A stretch of DNA of 34,204 nt, taken from an uncultured Oscillospiraceae bacterium. Its GTDB lineage: Bacteria; Bacillota; Clostridia; Oscillospirales; Oscillospiraceae. The notes under the pieces were generated by a model. It had not been told where the DNA came from. It was given only the letters and a program-made list of their open reading frames with translations, and searched no databases. The stretch lies in the NCBI GenBank assembly GCA_910578505.1, contig CAJTPV010000033.1, forward strand, positions 1 to 34,204, in the 5' to 3' direction. Position numbers and translations under genes: made by a program. The first letter of the stretch is position 1. Every line of letters starts with the position of its first letter. Shown in pieces: positions 7,376 through 13,819 of the stretch.

Positions 7376-8056
7376 TCAAGAATTTTGCTGCTTGCCATAA
7401 ACAGGCAAAAAGTCTTGGAGCGTCAGCGTCTCGCCGGGCTGGACGACGCAGAACTCGCTGTCAAACTGGTGCAGGAGCAGCTTCTCCAAAACCCGCACGG
7501 TTCCGGCCTGACGGCTGTAGCCAAGACCCAGACGGGCCGCGTCCGCCGCCGCCCCCGACTCATAGGCCGACAGGTCATAGGCCCCGGTATCCACCAGCCG
7601 CAGGCTCCGGTAGCTGGAGAGCATGGCGGCCATGATCCTGGCGGCCCGCTTCTCCCCATAGGTGCGCTGGTAGCGCTCGTAATCCCGCAGGATGTAGCGG
7701 TCACTCAGCAGCCACTGCCGTGTGACATACAGGCTCCGGCTGTCTGCGGGAGACCGCTGCCCCGGCTCCACTGCCAGCAGCATCCGCACACAGTCGTCGA
7801 ACCGGGGCGCCACTACCACCGCCCGGCGGCTGGTCACGCCGTTGAGAGCACCGCCACAGTAGGCCATTGCCAGCAGCACCCGTCCGCAGGTATCCGGCAG
7901 CTGGTCCAGCCGGTCCTGCAGGACCCGGCGCAGCACGTCCGGCGTCTCGTGGAGGCCCTTGTCCATCCACACCACCTCCGGCGCGGCGCCGGTGCGGGCG
8001 ATGGCCAGCTCCAGCTCGTCCCGGAGCATCTCACAGGCGATGACGGTCTCCTGCAT
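7376..8056 (-). CDS. DUF1638 family protein of a corrinoid methyltransferase operon
   Basis: This 226-residue protein begins MQETVIACEMLRDELELA, the usual DUF1638 opening with a Cys. It has VLLAMAYCGGALNG in the middle and a DTGAYDLSAY segment near residue 157. DUF1638 proteins occur widely beside B12-dependent methyltransferase genes (established neighbourhood); their activity is unknown. The start ATG lies 3 bases after the stop codon of the UroD-type gene, so translation is almost certainly coupled. It is the last gene of the four-gene operon starting at 11167, and the frame ends before the hairpin at 7307-7335. A role in cobamide or methyl-group handling is an inference from position. Confidence 0.85.
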   Translation of the reverse strand: MQETVIACEMLRDELELAIARTGAAPEVVWMDKGLHETPDVLRRVLQDRLDQLPDTCGRVLLAMAYCGGALNGVTSRRAVVVAPRFDDCVRMLLAVEPGQRSPADSRSLYVTRQWLLSDRYILRDYERYQRTYGEKRAARIMAAMLSSYRSLRLVDTGAYDLSAYESGAAADAARLGLGYSRQAGTVRVLEKLLLHQFDSEFCVVQPGETLTLQDFLPVYGKQQNS

Positions 8057-8059
8057 GCC

Positions 8060-9070
8060 TCAGCGCGCCGCGTAGAAATCCGCCGCCGCCTTGTAAAAGG
8101 CGTCGATGTTTTCCCACTTTGCGATGGGCGGGATGTCGCAGCCGGAGGAGATGACGAAGTGGGGCCAGCCGCAGCACGCCTCCATCACCGTCTGCGTCTC
8201 CTGATAGATACTCTCCGGCGTGCCGAAAGTAAAGGTGGCAGGGTTTACATTGCCCATGCACAGCAGGTCGCCGGGGCAGAGGGACACCGCCTCCTTCATG
8301 GAGATCGCGTTGCCGAAGTGGTAGCCCTTGGCCCCCACCCGCAGCAGGGAGTCCATCATCAGCATGGTGTTGTTGCCGCAGTTGTGGTAGATGACGATAA
8401 AGTCGTCCTGCTGCACGGCATCCACGATCCGCTTCACATAGGGCTCGGAGAAATCCACGGCCATCTTGGGGGAGAGCAGCCCGGTCAACGGTTCCGCCAT
8501 GACGATGCCGTTGGCGCCGGCGGACTGATAGGCTTTGGCATAGGCGATGAGGAACTGCGTACATTTCTCCAGCACCGTGTGTACCAGCTGGGGGTTCTTC
8601 TTGCAGGCCTTCATGGCCTGGGCTGTGCCCAGCAGCCGGCCTGCCAGGGAATAGGGCCCGATGATGCCGGCCAGCACAGGCCGGTCCGTGATCAGCTCCA
8701 CCGAACGGGCCATGGCGTCCAAATAGATCTGCGTCCGCCCCATGCCCACTGCGGGGACTTCCAGCCGGTCCGCCTCCTCCTGGTTGTTGACCAGGGTCCC
8801 GACGATGGCCGGCACCTCGCCCTCGCTGACCAGGATCTCCGCGCCGAAGGACTCTGCTTCCAAAGACAGGTCCATCATGCTCACTGCCGCCAAAGAGTCG
8901 TCCCGGTCCGCCAGCAGCTTCATCGCCTGGGCCTGGGTGTTGCTGTCGCTGATGAGCTCCTGGACGGAGATGCCCAACAGCTGGATGACCGGAAAGGTCA
9001 GGATCGGCATAGGCTTTTTCACCGGGTCCGCAATGACCTGGTTTTTCCACGCGCACATATCTCGTTTCAT
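8060..9070 (-). CDS. Uroporphyrinogen decarboxylase-family methylcobamide methyltransferase (MtaA/MtbA type)
   Basis: In three-component corrinoid systems, UroD-family proteins move the methyl group from the methylated corrinoid protein to the final acceptor: coenzyme M in methanogens, tetrahydrofolate in several bacteria. Zn ligands expected for this group are visible as HNC (YHNCGNN, near residue 241) and Cys in SSGCDIPP (near 312). The opening PMPILTFPVIQLLG and GPYSLAGRLLG are also typical. With 336 residues from the chosen ATG it matches the family length of about 340. The start at 9070 has GGGGG about 9 bases upstream; an in-frame TTG at 9091 is less likely. Position in the operon supports the role. 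True heme-pathway UroD activity is unlikely. The acceptor cannot be read from sequence; THF is inferred because this is a bacterium. Confidence 0.88.
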   Translation of the reverse strand: MKRDMCAWKNQVIADPVKKPMPILTFPVIQLLGISVQELISDSNTQAQAMKLLADRDDSLAAVSMMDLSLEAESFGAEILVSEGEVPAIVGTLVNNQEEADRLEVPAVGMGRTQIYLDAMARSVELITDRPVLAGIIGPYSLAGRLLGTAQAMKACKKNPQLVHTVLEKCTQFLIAYAKAYQSAGANGIVMAEPLTGLLSPKMAVDFSEPYVKRIVDAVQQDDFIVIYHNCGNNTMLMMDSLLRVGAKGYHFGNAISMKEAVSLCPGDLLCMGNVNPATFTFGTPESIYQETQTVMEACCGWPHFVISSGCDIPPIAKWENIDAFYKAAADFYAAR

Positions 9071-9093
9071 GGCATAATACCCCCTTTTCAACA

Positions 9094-9120
9094 GCCCGCC
9101 GCTGGTACGCAGCGGCGGGC
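9094..9120. repeat. Hairpin between the MtmB-like and UroD-type genes
   Basis: A perfect 10-bp stem (9094-9103 with 9111-9120) with a 7-base loop fills the short gap between the two genes. There is no T-tract, so it more likely affects mRNA stability or relative expression than termination. Confidence 0.6.
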
Positions 9121-9128
9121 GGATCTGT

Positions 9129-10505
9129 TTAATACTTCATTTTCAGGCCGATGCGCTCCACATCGTCCTTGACCTTGCCGTAGATATCCAGCCATTCCTG
9201 GGTGGGCTCCACCTTGATGGGGTCATAGGCCTCCAGGAAGCTCTTGCCGATGGGCCGCTTGTCCAGATAGGGCACATAGTGCTTCTGGAACTCCTTGACC
9301 ATCTCGTTGGCGTCCTTACGGGACAGGCCGGCCGCCGCGTAGGCGATCTCCCCGTTGAAGCGGGCCTCCAGACCGGTGACATGGAGGATTTCCACGCCCA
9401 CTGCGGAGCGCACGCCGTCGATGCGGGCCGTGCCGGAGACGGTGGCTGTGGTGGCCATGGCGGCGCACTCGTACAGCAGGCTCTCGGTCATAGGGCCGGA
9501 GACGGGGGAGGTCATCACCGTGGTCAGCAGGTGGGTGTTGCGGTTGACGGCCTGCTGGGCGGCGCTGACCGCCCAGATCAGCTCGGGGGCGGTGTCGCAG
9601 TTATAGAAGGGATGGGTGGGGCAGATGGAGAAGGTGGTAGCCATATTGACCACGCACTCCATGATGATGCCCGCCACGGCGCAGATGGCAACGCCCTCCG
9701 CACCGCCGGCGTATCCGCCAAGGATGGGGTTGTAGAAGCTGTGGATGACGCAGCCGGTCTTGACCAGGTGGGCCACCTTGATAAGCAGTCCGTAGTTGGT
9801 CTTCAGCTCGCTGACAAAGCAGGTGTGGTGCCAGTCGCACTGGGGGAAGCCGCCGTAGGAGGAGCCGGAGAGCTCACCGATCTCCGACACGGCGTTTTCC
9901 ACCACGCCGATGCCAATGCCGGGCCGCCCCGCCCGCTGGGCGGCGGATTTGATGAGCTCCACCTCCCGCCAGGCCAGAAGGACCTCCCAGGGGCTGCGGG
10001 TCTTGGGCGTGCGCCCGTGGGTGGTGAAGAAGTTGCAGCCGACGATGGAGTCAATGACCGGCTCCTTGGCGTAGCTCTCCATCACTGCGGAGAACCACTC
10101 CTCAGGAATGGGCGCCCCGAAGCCGCCGCCCACAATCTTGGGGACCACGGGGTCCTCAGGCCGCCGGGTCACGATGGTGCATTGGTCCAGGCCGGAGCCG
10201 ATGGTCAGGGTATCCGGCGCCCAGCGCAGGGCCTGCAGGATCTCCTCCCGGCTGAACTTCATCTGGGTATGGGTGTCCGTGCAGTACACGCCGGTGGTGC
10301 TGGCCAGCTCCAGGCCCGCCTCGAAAAAGCGGTCCGCCAGGGCGTCGTCTGTAATGATTGCCTCGTTCCGGTCGTACTGCAGGCTGTACTTTTTGATGAG
10401 GCCCCGCACTGTCTTGGAGATGAGCTTGTCAAAATCCTTCTCCTCCATCACAGGGCCGTTGTCCATGCGGTCCAGGACCGTCAGAAGTCTGGTATGCGAT
10501 TTCAT
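9129..10505 (-). CDS. Monomethylamine methyltransferase (MtmB) homologue without pyrrolysine
   Basis: MtmB transfers the methyl group of monomethylamine to a cognate corrinoid protein in methanogens. This 458-residue protein has the same length and many family segments: GVYCTDTH (72-79), SPWEVLLAWREVELIKSAA, AGRPGIGIG, ILGGYAGG, VSGPMTESLL and TGLEARFNGE. Archaeal MtmB carries pyrrolysine encoded by an in-frame TAG after RPGMGV. Here the aligned residue is Gly200 in RPGIGIG and the frame has no internal stop. The start ATG at 10505 lies 5 bases after the corrinoid gene stop. Non-pyrrolysine relatives of MttB act on quaternary amines such as glycine betaine, but MtmB relatives of this kind are much less known, so the substrate is open. 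Best guess: an N-methylated compound. The alignment with MtmB is from memory. Confidence 0.87.
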   Translation of the reverse strand: MKSHTRLLTVLDRMDNGPVMEEKDFDKLISKTVRGLIKKYSLQYDRNEAIITDDALADRFFEAGLELASTTGVYCTDTHTQMKFSREEILQALRWAPDTLTIGSGLDQCTIVTRRPEDPVVPKIVGGGFGAPIPEEWFSAVMESYAKEPVIDSIVGCNFFTTHGRTPKTRSPWEVLLAWREVELIKSAAQRAGRPGIGIGVVENAVSEIGELSGSSYGGFPQCDWHHTCFVSELKTNYGLLIKVAHLVKTGCVIHSFYNPILGGYAGGAEGVAICAVAGIIMECVVNMATTFSICPTHPFYNCDTAPELIWAVSAAQQAVNRNTHLLTTVMTSPVSGPMTESLLYECAAMATTATVSGTARIDGVRSAVGVEILHVTGLEARFNGEIAYAAAGLSRKDANEMVKEFQKHYVPYLDKRPIGKSFLEAYDPIKVEPTQEWLDIYGKVKDDVERIGLKMKY

Positions 10506-10510
10506 TTCTC

Positions 10511-11167
10511 TCAGCCCGCCTTTCTCTCAGCCATGATTTTCCGGCACAGCTCCACCGCCTCGTTGGCGTCGTTGCTGTAGCCGTCCGCGCCGATGGACTC
10601 CGCCCACTCGGCGGACACGGGGCCGCCGCCGACGATGACCTTGTACTTGCTCCGCAGCCCCAGGCCGTCCAGGGTCTTGAGCACGTCCACCATGTAGGGC
10701 ATGGATGTGGTCAGCAGGGAGGACAGGGCGATGATGTCCACGTTTTCCCGCTTGGCGGTCTCGATGAAGTTGTAGGGGGCCACGTCGTTGCCCAGGTCCA
10801 GGACCTCGTAGCCGTTGACCTCCAGCAGGGTGGCCACGATGTTCTTGCCGATGTCATGGACGTCGCCCTGGACGGTGCCGATGACCACCTTGCCCGCGCT
10901 CTCGGATTTCTCGGAGGAATTGAGCAGGTGGGCACGGATCTCGTCCTTCACAGCCTTGGCCACGTCCGCGGACATGATCAGGTCGGGCAGGAAAATCTCC
11001 AGCCGGGAGAACTTCTCCCCCACGTCATCCAGAATGGGCACCAGACATTTCTGCACGATGTCCAGGGGGTTGACCCCCGCCTCGATCTCCGCGCGGGTAA
11101 GCGCGACGGCCTCCTCCTCCTCGCCATCCAGCACACACGCCATCAGTTTCTCGTAATACTGCTCCAT
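10511..11167 (-). CDS. Corrinoid (B12-binding) methyl carrier protein
   Basis: This 218-residue protein has the two-domain layout of methylamine corrinoid proteins (MtmC/MtbC/MttC). The helical N-terminal cap spans about 1-90. The Rossmann B12 domain follows with GTVQGDVHDIGKNI (97-110), where His104 is the lower cobalt ligand in the D-x-H-x2-G motif. ALSSLLTTSM and VIVGGGPVS are further domain marks. It would carry the methyl group between the MtmB-like and UroD-type enzymes encoded directly downstream. It is the first gene of the operon, with a good promoter and a dyad in the leader. The cobalt must be kept reduced, which is the job of the RACo-type activator domain encoded at 13820-16144. 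Confidence 0.94.
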   Translation of the reverse strand: MEQYYEKLMACVLDGEEEEAVALTRAEIEAGVNPLDIVQKCLVPILDDVGEKFSRLEIFLPDLIMSADVAKAVKDEIRAHLLNSSEKSESAGKVVIGTVQGDVHDIGKNIVATLLEVNGYEVLDLGNDVAPYNFIETAKRENVDIIALSSLLTTSMPYMVDVLKTLDGLGLRSKYKVIVGGGPVSAEWAESIGADGYSNDANEAVELCRKIMAERKAG

Positions 11168-11199
11168 GGTTTCATCTCCTTCTCATTTTTCAGCCGGTT

Positions 11200-11222
11200 T
11201 TTTGGCATATTCGCCAAAAATC
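11200..11222. promoter_or_regulatory. Dyad in the leader of the corrinoid operon
   Basis: The plus-strand sequence TTTTTGGC-ATATTC-GCCAAAAA is a near-perfect 8-bp dyad lying between the promoter and the ribosome binding site of the corrinoid protein gene. It could be an operator or an RNA hairpin. No similar full dyad was found in front of the other operon. Confidence 0.5.
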
Positions 11223-11237
11223 ATCTCTACAAACCGT

Positions 11238-11267
11238 AGCATACCATATATTCCGCACAGATGTCAA
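11238..11267 (-). promoter_or_regulatory. Promoter of the corrinoid methyltransferase operon
   Basis: On the minus strand TTGACA (11262-11267) and TATGCT (11238-11243, preceded by TGG) are 18 bases apart, about 70 bases before the corrinoid gene start. The leader between holds the dyad at 11200-11222. Confidence 0.75.
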
Positions 11268-11326
11268 ACCCCGTTTTGGCCCTGCGGAGGGGCTGCGCCG
11301 GGATGGGTGTTACTCATTTTTTCTTA

Positions 11327-11366
11327 GAAAAGGGGCCCCGCCGCCCTGACAGGGTCCGGCGGGACC
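11327..11366 (-). terminator. Probable terminator of the Mo-hydroxylase transcript
   Basis: Arms 11334-11343 and 11357-11366 pair over 10 bases with one G-T pair, with a nested CCCTG-ACAGGG dyad in the loop. On the minus strand the stem is followed by CCCTTTTCT. It lies about 100 bases past the XDH-family stop codon and would separate that transcript from the corrinoid operon. Confidence 0.5.
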
Positions 11367-11412
11367 GCCGATGCCGCAAAATCCTTTTTTTCCGGGGAAA
11401 GTCCAAGGGAGG

Positions 11413-11423
11413 CAGTCATACTG
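11413..11423. promoter_or_regulatory. Candidate operator, copy 1
   Basis: CAGTCATACTG is an 11-base palindrome (CAGT-CAT-ACTG) upstream of the corrinoid operon. The same sequence in reverse, differing only in the first base, occurs at 16253-16263 in the divergent control region. A shared GntR-type operator is a possible reading, with no direct support. Confidence 0.35.
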
Positions 11424-11463
11424 ATTGTTCAAAAATTTTTTTCTGACGGATTTTTTCCCGCTC

Positions 11464-13752
11464 TTACAGCAGCCCCGCCTCCCGGAAACCGGCAAACAGG
11501 ACGTGGGGGGCCATGGGGGCGGTGCGGAAGGCCACCCCGGTGGCGTGGAGGATGGCGTTGCGGATGGCCGGGGCGGGGGAGCAGGCCGGCGGCTCACCCA
11601 GGGCCTTGGTGCCGTAGGGGCTGGTGGGCTCCGGGTTCTCCACAAACAGCGCCCGCAATCTGGGGTGGTCCATGGCGGTGGAGAGCTTGTAGTCCAGCAG
11701 GTTGTTGTTCAGGGGCCGCCCGGTTCTCTCATCAAAGAGCAGCTGCTCCGACAGACCATAGCCGATGCCCATGGACATGCCGCCGTGGACCTGGGCCTCC
11801 GCCAGGGCGGGGTTGATGAGCCGTCCGCAGTCGTGGACATTCACAATGTCCAGCAGCTTCACCCGGCAGAGAGGGATGTCCACCTCCACCTCGGCGAAGG
11901 TGCAGCCAAAGGAGTAGGCGTTGTTTTTGATCTGGTATGTACTCTCGGCGGTGATGTGCTGGGAGTGGGTGGTGCTGTACAGGGCCTCCGTGGCCAGCTC
12001 GCCCAGGGTCATCAGCACCCGGCCGTCGGTGGTCCGGATGATGTTGCCGTCCGTCAAAGCCAGGTTCTCCTTCATCTGCCGGGTCAGCTCCACGGCGTAG
12101 GTGAGGATCTTGTCCCGCAGGAGTCCGCCGGTCTGCTTCAGGGAGAAGCCGCCCATATAGGTCTGGCGGGAGGCGTACGCGCCGGTGCCGTAGGGGGTGA
12201 TGTCCGTATCCTGGGTGGAGACGATATGGACGTCGCGGAAGGGGATGCCGATGGCGTCGGCGGCCATCTGGGCAAAGGCGGTGTCACAGCCCTGGCCGAT
12301 CTCCGTCTCCCCGGTCTGGACCTGGACGGTGCCGTCCTGGTTGAGGACCATCCGGCAGGAGCTGGACTCTAGGGAGATGGGCCACACGCCGGTGTTGTAC
12401 CAGAAAAGGGCCATGCCCACGCCCCGGCGTACCGGTCCGGTCTGGTCCCGGTACGCCTCCCGCTTGCGCTGGTAGTCCATGGCCTCCATGCCCTTGTCCA
12501 TCACCTGGCGGAAGCTGTCGCAGTAGTTCTCGTTCTTGCTGAAGGGATCCCGGAAGCCCTGGGGCATGACGATCTGGCGGCGGTACTCCACTGGGTCCCG
12601 GCCCAGCGCCTGGGCGATCTCATCGATATGGCCCTCCTCCGCCCACATGACCTGGGGGGTGCCGTAGCCCCGCATGGCCCCGCCGGAGGGCCGGTTGGTG
12701 AAGGCGGTGTAGGCATCCCCCTGGATGTTGGGGCAGGGGTACAGCTCGGGCAGAGCGCTCATGCCCTTGGCCACAACGCCGTGGCCGTGGGAGATGTAGG
12801 CCCCCTGGTTGGAGAAGTACTCCGCCTTCCGGGCGGCCAGGGAGCCGTCGGGCCGCACCCAGGTGATGAGGTGGCTGCGGATGGCGTGGCGGACCCGGTT
12901 GGTCACAAAGGTGTCCTCACGGGCGCAGTCCACCTTGACCAGCCGCCCGCCCAGCTGGGTGGTGAGCCAGGCGCACAGGGGCTCGTACAGCGCGTCCTGC
13001 TTGTTGCCGAAGCCGCCGCCGATATAGGGCTTGATGATGCGCACCCTGCCCCAGGGGACGCCCAGGGCCTGGGCGCAGATGCGGCGGATGATATGGGGGA
13101 TCTGGGTGGAGGCCGTCACCACGATGCGGCCATTTTCCATATAGGCGGTGCAGATGTTGTTCTCCAGGTGGCAGTGCTGGACCGTGGGGGTGTCGTACCA
13201 GCCCTCCACCTTGATGAGCCCCGGCTCCCGGATGGCGGCGTCGTAATCCCCCAGGCAAAGCCGGGTGTGGTCCACCAGATTGCCCGGATATGCCTCGTGG
13301 AGCTGGGGCGCGCCGGGCTCCAGGGCCTTCTGCACGTCCAGCACAAAGGGCAGCTCCTCGTACTCCACCCGCACCAGCCGGGCGGCCTGGGCGGCGGCCA
13401 CCGGGTCTTCCGCCACCACTACGGCGATGTCCTCGCCGTAGTAGCGCACGTGCCTGGACAGCAGCAGGCGGTCGGCCACATCCTGGTGGCCGGGGTCCGT
13501 GGACCAGGGATGTCCGGCGGTGGGGAAATAGTTCTCCGGCACGTCAAAGCAGGTGAAGACCTTCACCACGCCCGGCACCCTCTCCGCCGCGCCGGTGTCG
13601 ATGGACTTCACCAGGCCGTGGGCCACGGTGGCATGGACCAGGTGTGTGACAAGGGCGCTGCTGTCGCACAGGTCGTCTGTAAATTTGGCGCGGCCCGCCG
13701 CCTTGTCAAAGGCGTCCACGCGAATCTCGCATTTGCCTATGGTGTTGCTCAT
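11464..13752 (-). CDS. Xanthine dehydrogenase-family molybdenum-binding subunit
   Basis: This 762-residue protein matches the large molybdopterin subunit of xanthine dehydrogenase/aldehyde oxidase enzymes, which hydroxylate purines and other heterocycles with water-derived oxygen. Family marks in order: the N-terminal domain with GRAKFTDDL and VRYYGEDIAVVVAEDP; IGGGFGNK near residue 242; AMRGYGTPQ near 360; TGETEIGQGCDT near 487; and TKALGEPPACSPAPAIRNA near 725, whose Glu matches the catalytic glutamate. The size fits separate-subunit enzymes such as E. coli XdhA. The FAD and 2Fe-2S subunits normally encoded beside it are absent from this window. ATG 13752 follows AAGGAGGATGATGTC. It lies 67 bases after the regulator-activator fusion gene, probably in one transcript, and next to a nucleobase deaminase and permease, which supports a purine-like substrate. 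Substrate not determinable by reading. Confidence 0.9.
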   Translation of the reverse strand: MSNTIGKCEIRVDAFDKAAGRAKFTDDLCDSSALVTHLVHATVAHGLVKSIDTGAAERVPGVVKVFTCFDVPENYFPTAGHPWSTDPGHQDVADRLLLSRHVRYYGEDIAVVVAEDPVAAAQAARLVRVEYEELPFVLDVQKALEPGAPQLHEAYPGNLVDHTRLCLGDYDAAIREPGLIKVEGWYDTPTVQHCHLENNICTAYMENGRIVVTASTQIPHIIRRICAQALGVPWGRVRIIKPYIGGGFGNKQDALYEPLCAWLTTQLGGRLVKVDCAREDTFVTNRVRHAIRSHLITWVRPDGSLAARKAEYFSNQGAYISHGHGVVAKGMSALPELYPCPNIQGDAYTAFTNRPSGGAMRGYGTPQVMWAEEGHIDEIAQALGRDPVEYRRQIVMPQGFRDPFSKNENYCDSFRQVMDKGMEAMDYQRKREAYRDQTGPVRRGVGMALFWYNTGVWPISLESSSCRMVLNQDGTVQVQTGETEIGQGCDTAFAQMAADAIGIPFRDVHIVSTQDTDITPYGTGAYASRQTYMGGFSLKQTGGLLRDKILTYAVELTRQMKENLALTDGNIIRTTDGRVLMTLGELATEALYSTTHSQHITAESTYQIKNNAYSFGCTFAEVEVDIPLCRVKLLDIVNVHDCGRLINPALAEAQVHGGMSMGIGYGLSEQLLFDERTGRPLNNNLLDYKLSTAMDHPRLRALFVENPEPTSPYGTKALGEPPACSPAPAIRNAILHATGVAFRTAPMAPHVLFAGFREAGLL

Positions 13753-13819
13753 GACATCATCCTCCTTATTTTGGCAGGGGGTAAGGTTCTCGGTTCGGCG
13801 GAAAGAAGGCGGCGGGTTC

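Noticed and set aside
7364..9172. A 602-codon plus-strand open frame opposite DUF1638 and UroD-type genes
   Set aside because: Runs across two well-supported opposite-strand genes with His/Gln/Arg-rich translation; a codon-bias artefact.
9129..10505. A pyrrolysine codon in the methyltransferase gene
   Set aside because: No in-frame TAG is present, and no pyl genes are seen in the window.
9279..10580. A 433-codon plus-strand open frame opposite the MtmB-like gene
   Set aside because: Same antisense pattern; no family signal.
11168..11463. A cobalamin or other riboswitch ahead of the corrinoid operon
   Set aside because: The leader after the promoter is only about 70 bases and lacks the B12-box; only a simple dyad is present.
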